A stretch of 64,000 bases of DNA from Rallus limicola (lineage: Eukaryota; Chordata; Aves; Gruiformes; Rallidae). Position 1 is the stretch's first letter. The number at the start of each line of letters is the position of its first letter. Of the stretch, positions 52,440 to 64,000 are shown in pieces. The stretch spans positions 2,984,001-3,048,000 of the forward strand of contig JAKCOZ010000018.1 of NCBI GenBank assembly GCA_022605955.1, given 5' to 3'. Position numbers and translations under genes: made by a program. Under the pieces are notes generated by a model. It made no database searches and was not told the DNA's origin. It worked only from the letters and a program-made list of their open reading frames with translations.

Positions 52440-52842
52440 TTATACCAGTGACAAGGGTGACGAATTAATTTCTTCCCTCTCAGAGTAGTAGCTTGCTTCT
52501 GATTTATTTTTTTTTTTTTCCCCCCTTGAAAAAAAGTTCCAAACCATCTTGGACAGCTCCAGTTCAGAAAAGATCTGTACCTTACGGCCAGTTTGCATTA
52601 TCTGCTCTACCAGAAATCGAACTAGTTTACATTTGGGTGTTTTAGTAGGCCTGCCTTCTTGCAGTCCTTTCTGTAGAGCCACTGTCAGTTTTTCAGGGTT
52701 TTGTGATTTGGGTTTTTTAATAGAAACACACAAGTAAACAGGAGGACATTGAATTGACTGACTTTTGGGACAGGCTAATGTAATATGCAAACTCATCAAT
52801 CAATTCACTACTGAAATCTTTTTCTAAAGCAGGTTCTCTGTG
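52440..52842 (-). pseudogene. Possible decayed coding fragment, two frames, unidentified
   Basis: On the minus strand a frame from about 52842 reads LHREPALEKDFSSELIDDEF then AYYISLSQ... and stops at about 52729. An overlapping frame shifted by one base (ATG at 52799) continues as IKKPKSQNPEKLTVALQKGL, then KLVRFLVEQIMQTG and SELELSKMVWNF, and runs into an A-rich tract (complement of T at 52507-52519). Each part has protein-like composition, and a single-base indel between them would join them. That pattern suggests a broken exon or retrocopy. I cannot name the parent gene, and chance is not excluded. Confidence 0.35.
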
Positions 52843-55800
52843 AAGTCAGCAATGCCAACAACACAAATATCTGCTAATAACATGTTATGTAGTCATGGCA
52901 GATACTTGGACTTTTTAAAACTCTTTATCTAAATGCATTTGAATTTTTATTAGTAAACCTTTAAAGTGTTGACGTTTGAATAAGTATAACTTCAATTCAT
53001 CAAAGCTATAAAGCTTTCAGAAATACAAATTTCCATGTGGCTTATTCCACATTTTCTGAATGAGGCAAAAGTAGACTGTTCAAGAAAAATCTGATTTAAC
53101 TGAAGTTAGGGGTATCTTTCAATGAACCACTTTTATTGGTATCACAGAGCTGGAATGTCTACTCTATATCTTTGCCTGCTTTTCTGTTTCTAAACTGTTT
53201 CAAAGCTGTTTATGATATGCCCAAATACTGCTCCATAGTGATAAGTAACTACTGGAGTTTTGCTGCCCGTGTCAGATTTTTTTCCTTAACATTATATGAG
53301 AATTTCGTTCTTCTGTGGCAGCAAGGGGTAAGTACAGGTCCAGTGTTGATTCTCTTTCCACCAGACAGAGGAGCAGCTCTTCTGTTCTTACCTGAAATAA
53401 ACAGTGGTTTCCTTATCTTTTTGTTACCTTACTGTGTACTTAATTTTGTCTAAACTTTTTAACATTAGGCTACATTCCAACTCGTTGAGCCTTAGGAAGG
53501 ATTATTCTAATGCCTCTGCTCACTCTCTCTGCCCTCTTTGGGAGTGGTTCCCATTTATGTAATGGGCTTGATTGCATTATTTTCACACTTGGGTGTCTGA
53601 CTGTATTTCAGCAACATCCTAGTTCCTCTCTTGTTTTCTCAAGAGTATTGTCTCGGGATTTGTAATTCACTCATACCTGTAAATACTTTTCCCTTACTTT
53701 GCCTAAATTCCTGATTAATGGCCTGCAGGAATCTGGACAGGTTATTTCTGAGTAGCCATTATATTTTTCCAGACTATCTGATTAATTTTTAATTTTAGTA
53801 CTAGTCTCCAACATTCTTCTACTTAATCCCAGATGTTTCCAGCTGTGTGCTTATGAAGTATATTTGGTTGAATGAAAATAAAAATTGCTACGTTGAATAA
53901 TATTGGAAATATATGGAGTTCTAAAAAATAATAATAAATAAATCCTAGTGTTAGTGGAGCAAGGTCAAAACCCTAAAGCTAGGAAAAGTATTTCGTGCCT
54001 TAGTCATTTGCAGTCTGATACCTGGGCTGAATCTTAACAAGTTCTCCCAACCTTCATGCAATTTTTGTATATCTAAAAATACTCTTTCTAGGAATCAAGT
54101 GATATTGCAAGAAAGCTAATTTATTTTAGAGTCTTATGTTTTTGAAGGTCTCATCTACATAAACTTGTTCAGGCATGTCATTTAGATGTTACCCAGTAGT
54201 AGTAAGTTAGTTAGAACCCATGCAAGGTGGATTTTCACCATAAAATATGGTAATGGGAGAGTATAGAGTTGAACAGCCTTGTATACCTGAAAGCTTTTTT
54301 TCCCACTAAGGGAATTTGTAGAGTTGTAGAAAAAGGTACATTTGTGGCTTGTATGGTTGTTTGAAAAAAGACTTTTTTTACTTCAAGATCATGAATTAGA
54401 CTTCTAAAAAGGATTTTCAGTCTTCTGTTCTGTTTCTGTTCTGATGCTGCAGGAAGAAAGTGCTCAGAAATCAATTTCTTGCTTACTGATTAGCCTGCAC
54501 CTTCAACTGTAAGCAAAGCTTATCTATTTACATATGGCAGTTATTTCACTAATTACAGAATAATTTCCTACTCCTCCAAGTCTTTTTCGTTGCTATTAAA
54601 GGACTTAGATGAGTTCTCCTGTGCTATCTTTATGGTAGTGAAGTTCTCAGAACCAGGATATTGCGCTTGTTTGATGATCCTTTTAAGGTGCCTTTCAAAA
54701 GAAAAGACCTTTCCTTATCTTTGGTCAAGACTTTCAGTTTAGAATAAGAACTGGTTGGGTTTTGTTCTTGTTAGGTCCCTATTATGGTTTACATTTTTAA
54801 TGCTCTCCACCCTTGTTATGTACCAGTCTCTTGCCATAAAAATGTTGCTGCCAACCATGTGTTATGGTACAGCTTTGCTAGTTAGTGACATAATTGGTAA
54901 CCTAGTTCACACTTCTCTGAAGTATCTATAGTTCATCTATATGGACGAAATACTTTTAAGTGTTTTGAAGCTTTCAACTCTCCCTGATGGATTTTTATTC
55001 TGATACTCTAATTATCTAAAACATTCACAAGTATAAATGTAATCCTGTCAGTTTCGAGTTCATGGGATTTTGATGAGCCTGTGTTGAGGAGAAGAGATGA
55101 GATTACTAGTCCAACTGAAAATGGCTAAGTTAAGATCATATGAGGAAAAAAAATTTCATGTAGTCCTTACTGTCATTGAGCAGAGATGGTACAAGACAGC
55201 TATCTAGGGCATACCTTCAGCTGTTGATTCAAAAAACCCCACAACCTAAAAAAAACCCACAACCCAGTCCTGTTAAGCTTGTTTTATTTGGTTCTGTCAA
55301 CTGATACAAATCCTAAATCAGACAAGACTGATCAAGGGGGAGGGTAAATTAAGAATGTCTTATTCTATTTTATTGGCATTACTTTAGCTCAAGTGGCAAT
55401 ATTGTAATATAAATATAAAGAATAATTTAATATTTTGATCTCTGTTTAACTTACTGGAACGTGCCAAAGTGAACTTCTGACTCTCTGAGATGGTATTGCT
55501 GCTTGCAGTAGGAATGTATCTACTGTTGCCCTGTGTATCAAAACCAAGTAATTTTTCAGGGTGAACAAAAGCAGACTTGACTAACTGCTCCAAACATGAA
55601 ATGCATGAAAGAATCCAAAAAGCTAGCTGAATAGTTTCCCTATAAAGCCAGAATAGAAGCACATATGTATATACAGTGTCTCCATATCTCAAAGCAAGCC
55701 TGTAACTAAAAAGGTAAGGAAGTTGAGAGAAGGGGAGGTCTTGGAAGACCAAGGAAATTGTTGGAGCAAGCTGGCATGTATCAGGGGAAAAGGAAGCAAC

Positions 55801-57396
55801 TGGCAAGGGATCAAAGCCTTTCAGAAACTGTTAGCCTTAAACTGTCAAAAAGTCACAGAAGAAATAGTGAGTGTGAGTGGTTTCAGGGTTTAATATTTAG
55901 GGGTGCTTTAGTCTTTATTGGCTGTAAATTTATTAACTTGGAATATATAAAAAACCTGTGCTGTTTTGCAGCTAAGTTTGCATGTAGGCTTCATATATTA
56001 CTGCTACAAGAAAAGCCAGGGTTGGAAAATGGGCTGGACTTTGTGTGTGTTTGTTACAGGATATCAGATTTAAGCTGGGCATACCTTAGTAACAAGCTAT
56101 TATTGAACTTCCAACACTAAACCAGTGCTTCTTCCTCTTCCCCCCATTCTCATGGAAGATAAATTTCCTATAGCACGCTTGGAGGAGTAGCTTATAAGCT
56201 CAAAGCTGGCTAATACAAGGTTCTCACAATTAGACTCCAAATTATAGTAAAAGATAGGACAATAGAAATCTTTACAACATTAGGTGATGGCTATTGCTTC
56301 ATCACTATTAAGGGAAACCAAATTTTCTATTGGAATAAGTAAATTAATTATTCACAAAATAACGTGGTGGGGGAACACCACCCCCCACCCCCCTCACACA
56401 CACCCCAACCTCTGAATCGGCACTGTGTGGTGTTAAGGTGCAATACAGTAGTTGAATTCTCAAATAGCTAATTTAACTGAAACATTTCTTTCCATGAAAT
56501 CTATGATGTTACCTAAAAATTCTAGACTTTCTTGTTTTAGCTGATAACTCAGTGTCTCAGAAGTGGGTCTTGATTGTTTTAATCAAGGTTATTTATTTTA
56601 TTTTTATGGGAAATTGCTTTTAATCCTGGTATTAGACTGTCACTGATGTGCTACTTTAGCACTCCATAGAGGAAGTAAACATTTGTCTTGAAATAACTAG
56701 TGAGAGTTTGAGAGTGCCATCTGGCTGTTTGGAGAGTTCCTCAGAAAGCAATGGGAGTTTGAAAGAAAGGAGGTGGGGTTTGTTTTTTAAGATGTACTGG
56801 TAACATGTTAATCAGTAATTAGAATAATGTAATGATCTGGAAACTTCACTGAAGCTGAGAATGAGGCATACCTTAAAATGTTTTCTTGTTTAGGGAGGAG
56901 TGCTTTGACCAGTTACGTTGAAATGCAAATGATTTTAAAAGAAAACTTAACTACTAACACACACAAATTAGGAGTCTGAGAGATGCTCAACTGTCTGTGC
57001 TTGATTTCTTTGGATCTGTGACCAGATATGCTACCAAATAATGATTTGTTCAGTTGGTGCTAAGTGGACAGCGGAGAGGTTTGGAGGAGCTATGACTACC
57101 TTATGCCACCTGTAGTCTCTATCCTAGGAGGGTTCAAGAGGCCTGATCATTCCTTAGCAGGAAGGGCAAAACTAGGGGAACTTAAATTTTATTCTAATTC
57201 TTTTTAGGAAATTGATAAAGTTACCTTTCAACTGTAATAAAGGGGAGAATCAGTGAGTGATTGATTCTCCCTCTGACTATTAACAGATGTGAAATGCTAG
57301 ACAAACATGTAAATGTAGCACCTAGATAGCTGGTGGATACATCTGTCAAAGCTAGTCATTGTTCTAGGAAGTTAATCAGTTGGTGAAGCTATCTGC
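52843..57396. other. Unassigned sequence
   Basis: It contains the longest open frame of the window (140 codons, minus strand, 55806-55384), which overlaps an open frame on the other strand, has no recognised domain and lacks splice or codon support. A C-rich stretch lies at 56378-56406. Otherwise nothing recognised. Confidence 0.55.
57243..57271. repeat. Inverted repeat, 10-bp arms
   Basis: GGGAGAATCA at 57243-57252 and TGATTCTCCC at 57262-57271, separated by 9 nt. Confidence 0.85.
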
Positions 57397-57397
57397 A

Positions 57398-57591
57398 GAT
57401 CTGTCAGACATGATGTGAAGAAGAGGAGTCTGTCCCTCAGGCAGCTGCACAGGCTTAGTCGGAGATCCAAATCATTTGAGCCGAGTGATGAGTGGAGATG
57501 TATCTGGAGGCATTGTGCCAGTCAACCATCAGCTTTGTATGCAGTAGGTTGTAGGATGTATTTTGTTGTCAGAAAGATAAGATTCCACTGG
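57398..57591 (+). other. Candidate isolated exon, unidentified
   Basis: Acceptor-like CTGCAG and CTGTCAG precede a frame open to the donor CTGG|GTAAGA near 57591. The frame includes the basic, serine-rich KKRSLSLRQLHRLSRRSKSF followed by EPSDEWRC. The first part is protein-like; the rest is less so. I recognise no family, and no neighbouring exon was found. Confidence 0.25.
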
Positions 57592-60500
57592 GTAAGAGAT
57601 GCTGCTGGAAACTTCAACTCTTGCTGTGAAGTAGAGACTGCCAGACACATGCTCAAAAGTGGAATTTCATTACAAAGCTGTTTGTCAGGCATCTAAATTA
57701 AGTACAGAGAAAAAAATACACTGTACAGAACATATGAATGCCTCTAATTGTTGCATTTTGGATGGCTCTGTATTCCCCAATATTCATTCCAGCATCTATG
57801 GTGTGGAACCAGAGAAACTTTAAGCCCAGCATTTCTGGAGCTTCTTTCATTCCATTTTTCGATTAGAGGTACATTATTCAGAGGGAATGCCTGCAGATGG
57901 ATGGCACCCTAATTTGTAATGTTACCAGTAGGAGTTGAATGTCTATTCATAAGCTTGAAGCAATAGCTATTGCTGTCACTTTCCTCTCCAATTTTCTGGG
58001 ATAATTTCTCTTAACCTGACTATTGTATAAACCTTTTGATGGAAACATCCATCATTCATCACTTATTTAGGTGTTAGTAGACATGTTAAAAAAAACCAAA
58101 ATAAGCAAGGTATTTTCCCCAATAATTGATTAGAATCTATTTTAAACTTAAAGCATTGGAAGCTTATTAGTTGGCGCTTGTTGTACAATAGGATGTCATA
58201 GTATTGACTTTATAAGTATTTTCCAGTTTACAATAATCCCACTGGTTTTGATTTTTGCTGAAATTTTACTGTATTAGACCCTTAAAAATATGATGGACTC
58301 CTGAAGATATACTTGAGAATTCATATTGATGGAATTTCATGTGCAGAATATCTTTTTCCGTAAATGACACCAGTGATGCTATTAAATATTTATACGGCAC
58401 AAAACATGGTATAATTTGGCCCTGAATTTGATAAGGACACTATATTTATTCAGCATGGGGAAGAACACACATTTTTAAGCAACAGAGCACGTTTTTACCT
58501 TAAGTATATTCTCTAGAAGCACCAATAACAAAAGATTACATTTTTTCAGTAACACAAGGTCTATTATGTATTAAGAAGAGTGTGGGGTCTTGTGCTTGGG
58601 ATTTTTTGTTAGGGGTTTTTTCTCAATATGAGAGTTCTAGATTACCATATACCAACACATATGTTGCACAGAATTTCAGATAGTTGTTTTGACTTACATG
58701 TCATGTGTAGAAGTACTTTAAGGCTAAGACATGTATGTACAAGATAAGAAATGCTTCCCATTCTTAGTTCTTTTCAATAACAAAGCAGGAGACAATGCAA
58801 GCAGACTTCCAATTTAAACATACTTTTTGATGACTCGTTTTGAATTAGCTGTTTTGGGGCTGAAGTCTGATACCTCAGTGGCTTAATAACTGGCTTCCAA
58901 AGGTAAGTCAAAATATTCTGACAAGTTGCTCCTCTCTGTAGCAAATACATGTACTTTATTCATCCTCTTAATGTGTATTTTTGGTCTACTTCACAGGGAT
59001 GTTTCTGGAGTGCTTCCCAGTCTTGTCTTTCTGATATGACTGTGGGTTGGCAGTAACAATTGGTATACATTTCATGTACATGTTCAAGCTTCATCAGAAA
59101 TAAGTCGTGTTTTGTTATGCCAAACATTCATTTCTGACTACAAAAAAATTTACATCTGAAATGGGAGAAAAAACGTCAAGTTGGAGAGCCTATGAAGGCA
59201 GAGTGACAGAACTCATTTTTGGCAGCCAGCTGCTGGCCAAATCCTGCAATATAACAGTGCATTAGCAGGTCCAGCTTCTGGTGGACAAAACAGTATGAAA
59301 GGGTCCTATACAGCAGCAGGGCAGAGAAGCAGGACTTTTCCCATGAAATTCTCATCAATTACTTTGGTTTGAGTCAAAACCAGAATTGAGTGTTTCCCCT
59401 AATATCAGCTGCCTTAATGGAACTCATTATGTCTTAGGAAGGTGCCAGGTTGCCATAAATTGTTTTGAGAACACAAAGCACTTTCCTGTAAAAGAATATG
59501 TGCTTATAGCTTGCTGAACTAAGAGCCTCTCCTCTGGGGCTTATTACAGCTGCAAGTCTCTCTTCTGCCTGCACAGTGCTAATCATAATTTTGTCGAGAA
59601 CTTGTATGATATCCAGAAACTTTGCCATAATTTGAGCTACTGAGATAAATTAGGCCAAGCAACAGAATAATTGAAAGAATCACAAGAGCTTTTAAATATC
59701 TCTGATTAAATTAACTTGACTCTGAATTAGATAAAAGAAGACAACAAACCAACCAACCAAAGAGACCCCAGTCACCTTTGGTATTAGTTTGTCTTCCCTG
59801 ATGGAGGTTATACTTTTTTCCAGTTACCAGTGAATACTCAGGGCACTTTACGCATCACTGATAGCTCTGTGTGGTGAGATTCCTGATGGTCTAGCATGTA
59901 ACTTCTGACAGATTACCTAGCTGTATTATAACTGTAACTTCAGCTCTTTGTGCTACAACCTGCACTTCATGTACTATGCTTGTTCAAAAGTACAATATGA
60001 ACTTTTACAACTGCTCTGTAGTCTTGCTCAAATCCAACTGTTTGACTACCTAGTAAGTGAAGAAAAATAGAGAGGAAAGGAGAAGGCTGGCTCAATTTTA
60101 AATGTTGTCAGTACCTCAGTGACTGAGCAGGAAGCCTGCTAATGCCATTTGTCCAGAACAGTGAAACTTCCATGTGCAAGTTGAAGCTTTCCTTTGAATA
60201 TAATTGTGTGGTTTAGTTCTTGATACCAAACAATGGACAGTGTTCAGATGGAGCTAGCATACTGAAGAGACAATTTTAGTTCATGTGAAGTATTTGTTCT
60301 TAAATTAGCTGGGTTTCAAGTCACTGGACTTGCCGAGTTCTGATAGTGAAGCAGAAGGGAGTAGAACTTGGGAACCTTAAAGACCTATTGAAGAACTTCC
60401 CATTTTGCTGATATGACTGTGTGCTCAGAATATTTCTAGAGGAATATTTGGGAAGTGGTTTCAATAAATGGAGTTGAAGGTTTTAGGGGAGGAACTTGAG

Positions 60501-62603
60501 AAAGGTTTGTAGCATGCGACTGTGTGACTGACAAATGTCTTGTCTTAGCTTTTACATATAAGGTTGTGTAATAATAATCCAACACTTTGTTGAGGTAAAA
60601 CATATGTGACCACAAAGCAGCTTCAGTGCTGTGTGACTGGACATCTTTCTCTCCTTCACCCTCTAGTTGACAGAAGGGTAAGCAGATAAGCAATTTCTGG
60701 TATATCTCTTAGCATTATTCTTTGGGATCTGACACATGAAGATATTCTTCATGATCCACCAGTCCAATGTATATCATGTCACAGTAGCTGAATACAATGA
60801 CAGCTGTTTATGATAGGTCTTTCAGGTGTATTAAAAAATAGCTTGCTAAATACAGATGGATAAATTCCATGTTTGATATTCTTTTATGCTGGCTAGCTAG
60901 CTCAAGCTCTCTCATTGATGATTAATCAACATTAATAATCTCACTGTCTTAATTTTCAGATACATTCACAGTAGTAAATCCAGTTGTAAACAAAGAAAAT
61001 AAAGCACCTTATGTATGTGTCTGGAGGGTCCATTGGATGTATCAGCATAATGTATTCAAGCAGATAGGTCTTAATTTGACAGGAGTGTATATGGACTACT
61101 GATAATCCCAGGAAAAAGTGCTTCTGTTACCATGAAACTTCCAACACCAATTTTGCCAAGTAAATTTAGTGTTGTTAACTAAAAGTCTACTGAATAGTTA
61201 GCTGATTCTCTTGATAAGTTTTTTCTCATAAAGACAAGTAAATACATCTGAAGACATCAGCCTATGCTGAAATATGTGTGTGACTAACGAATGTGTAGCA
61301 TGTATCTAAATGATTTTTAATTGAGTTTTTTGAAAGAAAACACAGTAACTTTTTCCCACAAGAGCAGTTCCCTCATGACAATATTTAACCAGTACAAATG
61401 TTTTCTTTCAGAATGTCATTACTGTGATTTGGTTTAGATTGAGCTGTGTTACTATAGAATATGTGGCCTTATTAATGTAGTCAGTTAACTTCATCCTGGA
61501 CCAGGATTTAGCATTCAAGCTGAACCCTCAAGTAACTGATTTCTGTGATTCACCTGTAAGAATCTCATCATTCTGAAGGTCTCTGCTTGTAGGATAGATG
61601 TTCTTTCAGTGGTAGCTGCTCCAGAGAAGCAATGTGCAAAACTGCTGTGGTTCTTGAAGTTGTCATTCTGCATGCTATTATTCCAATTCTTCACTTTTAG
61701 GTAGCTCTGTTTTGTAAGTCTCTAACCTTATTGGTGTACTAAGAAAGAAGTGAAAAGGCAGTTGGCTGTTGTGTAGCTTTGATAAGGACAGATTATTTTG
61801 GTTTAAACAGCGTTTACATGCTAGAGCAGTACAGCATCACACTTTTTTCAATTGTCCCCAAAACATTTTTGTAATGTGTTGGTCTTCAAGGAAGAGGTAG
61901 AATGATGTAAGAAGACATCAGTCAAACAGCTTGTGCTCATGGGGCTGTGTCATTCTTCTGACTGCAGGGTAAAGCTTTATTGATAGGATGCACACAGCAG
62001 CAAAATCACATAGTATCCTCCTATCACAGGTAAGGTGAGTTGTTCCATCATCAAAGTACTTTCCCTGTATATTTCAGCATACTGAGCTGTTACAGCTAAC
62101 TTCTAGAAATGTCTTTGTCTTTGCATCACAAGTTCAGATTTTACTAAGGCTTTTTCAGAACAAGTGCTTTGGGTCTGAACTGTGGTAGTAGTGCAGATGT
62201 AGAGGATCTGTGAAGGCACAGCGATTCCAGAGCTCAGAGACAGATGGGCATGTACACGCACACATTAAGCAATAGCTGCATAATGTGTCATAATAGCTGA
62301 AATTTTATTACTGTACCTTAGTGGGTGATGACTAACCTTGCAATTTCTAAATTCAGATTGGAGAGTCATGTATAGTGAACCAGGTCTCAGAAATGTTTGT
62401 GGCAATACGACTCAAGAATTAGCAAATGTAGGCAGAGAAGAGAAACAGGCTGTTGGCGGCATATCAAATGCTGCAGCCATTCCTGGAGTTTGTGCAAATC
62501 AAAATGCTGGAACAGAAACAAGCTTGAGCTGGGAGGGACCTCTGATGTGGTAAGCATAGATGTTGGTCTCAAGAAATGGAAAAAAGATTTGATAATTTTT
62601 TTA
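57592..62603. other. Unassigned sequence
   Basis: No recognised gene. It contains a perfect donor AAAG|GTAAGT (GT at 58903) without a clear exon, a small hairpin at 60735-60753 (CATGAAGA, 3-nt loop), and a minus-strand open frame at 59628-59437 noted among the findings. Confidence 0.55.
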
Positions 62604-62651
62604 GAAATTCAGTAATCACTGTTGATAACCTGTGATTGATTACTGAATTTC
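62604..62651. repeat. Hairpin-forming inverted repeat, 15-bp perfect arms
   Basis: GAAATTCAGTAATCA (62604-62618) and TGATTACTGAATTTC (62637-62651), separated by 18 nt. A cruciform, a small RNA hairpin or a MITE remnant are possible readings. Confidence 0.92.
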
Positions 62652-62653
62652 GT

Positions 62654-62682
62654 GGGGGGGTGAGGGGTGGTAAAGGGAGGGG
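62654..62682 (+). other. G-quadruplex motif
   Basis: G-runs of 7, 4, 3 and 4 with loops of 3, 7 and 1 nt (the 7-nt loop contains GG), starting 3 nt after the hairpin. Confidence 0.7.
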
Positions 62683-64000
62683 CTTGATTTGTACTGTTGT
62701 TAGTATCTTGTAATTCCTTTCTAGAAGCCTTTAAAAGCTAACATGTCATGTGCTTTTTAGTCTAGTTTCCCAAATATTCTGGGTTTTAGAGTGTGAATAA
62801 TTTAATTTTCTTATATTTTATTACTGTCACAATTGCTGACAAACAGTCTGTACTGAGCATAACAAAATAGATCAAAATTATCTTCATCAGGACAGTGAGT
62901 GCATAAATTTAGCAACAAGTTGATATTGCTACTCCCCCTCACCCGTGTGCTAGCCCATCATACTGAGCTAGAATTTTTTTCACATTCTTGCCAAGACATT
63001 TATTTTGATTCTTATAGGTGATTTTAAAATTTATTTTACAATTGCTCCAAGGGCTTGTTTTTTTACAGTGAATAAATACAACAGTAAACATTTAAAAGAT
63101 AGTTGAGCTACTGGTAGTGAAAATTACATGAGACTTTCCATCCATGGAGGCTTCAAAAGCTAATTTTGATGGGTGCTTAAATAACTGTGCAGCCTTATAT
63201 TGGTTAGTGTATCGAACATGCTGATGGCTTTCTCTGCAATTCAGTAGGCATGGTAAGTGGTTCTTTTCCAATTTTGGAAAGCACTTTAAGATGAATAATG
63301 GTTGAAGTTTTGATCCTTTTGTGTACAAAAATAAATGATGTGCACAGGGAGTCATTCATTAGCTTAAGCCTGAAATTTTTAAAGTCAACATACTTGTGAA
63401 GCAAGTAATTTAGATGCAATGAACTTTAAATATATTGTTCAAGGAATGCTTTTGACATTCATTATATGAATAGCGATTTGTAGTAATGCATTTAGTTTGA
63501 CAGATGAAGACTGAACTGGTAACAAAATTATGATAAAGAAATTTTAACAAAGTAAAATAGCTAAAGCCCAAACAATTACTGCCAAAAAGACAACCCCACA
63601 AAACCTTCCTGCTTAAAAGTATTTGTATTCTGGATAAATGAAACCTTGTGGATGTAAGACTTTTTAATAACTTTTAAAATGCTTAATGACAATGTGTTCA
63701 AGAGCTGGAAAAAAGTCAAGTCAATATTTACAACCAAAATGTTTGTGTTAAGCAGATCTATAACATGTTAGAGATCTTGGTAATAATTCCATGGAAGGGG
63801 TCAGAAGACCTACTACAAAATCTGAGTGTTGTGTATACATATACAAAAATACCTGAAGTCAGCTTAACATATTTGATCATGGTTAGATTCTTCTTTAGAG
63901 ACTACATTTCATAACTGAGCTTCTCTCTGAACATATTCTTTTTGCCTCCTTGCAGGTTTTTTATGGCAGTTGAGAATTTTAAATGAGTTAATGTGTGATA
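62683..64000. other. Unassigned sequence to the right edge
   Basis: AT-rich, no gene or transposon recognised. Confidence 0.6.

Noticed and set aside
55384..55806. Longest open frame of the window (140 codons, minus strand)
   Set aside because: No recognised motif, hydrophobic and mixed composition, no splice context, and a competing frame on the plus strand at 55758-56120. Chance is the simpler reading in 64 kb.
62515..62550. CR1-like GAGCTGGGAGGGACCTCTG
   Set aside because: Similarity to the antisense CR1 block is under 25 bp, with no tail or further body; not strong enough to annotate.
7251..64000. SLIT3 first exon, expected from mammalian synteny
   Set aside because: I looked for a signal-peptide plus cysteine-rich LRR start in the GC-rich spots on the + strand and saw none; SLIT3 probably starts further right.

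Overview
The window is vertebrate nuclear DNA, almost certainly from a bird. It has long AT-rich non-coding stretches, short intron-separated exons with GT-AG junctions, CR1 LINE 3' ends in both orientations, and at its left edge the U3 part of an LTR of a type common in Neoaves. There are no bacterial-type operons, CRISPR arrays or tRNA/rRNA genes. The single gene I can name is SPDL1 (Spindly, also CCDC99), on the minus strand.

Left part (1-7.2 kb): the 5' half of SPDL1. Four coding exons (4047-3889, 1872-1696, 1392-1198, 898-749, all phase 0) give the first 227 codons, including the start Met and the dynein-binding CC1 box. The rest of the gene lies off the left edge. A 48-nt candidate 5'-UTR exon sits at 5827-5780. 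A CpG-island promoter at about 6.65-7.25 kb carries, in order toward the gene, an NRF1 palindrome, a TCTCGCGAGA (BANP-type) palindrome and a CDE/CHR-like cell-cycle element. An LTR fragment lies in the intron at the left edge, in the same orientation as the gene.

Middle and right (7.2-64 kb): no gene that I can name. The content is mostly unique AT-rich DNA with two clear CR1 copies (17.6-18.0 and 42.45-42.86 kb) and several CR1 remnants. From known vertebrate synteny (SLIT3 lies upstream of SPDL1 in mammals) this may be the SPDL1-SLIT3 interval, but no SLIT3 exon is seen.

The most interesting points are in this unannotated part. The base skew of the + strand flips from A>T to T>A at about 11 kb, at a small CpG cluster flanked by divergent splice donors. 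There is an orphan CpG island at 22.9-23.2 kb. A CpG-enriched spot at 45.05-45.36 kb has an exact CTCF core and an ATG followed by a strong donor. A minus-strand stretch at 52.44-52.84 kb looks coding in two successive frames, like a decayed gene piece. There is also a 22-bp perfect palindrome and a 15-bp-stem hairpin next to a G-quadruplex motif. I did not find a convincing new multi-gene system.
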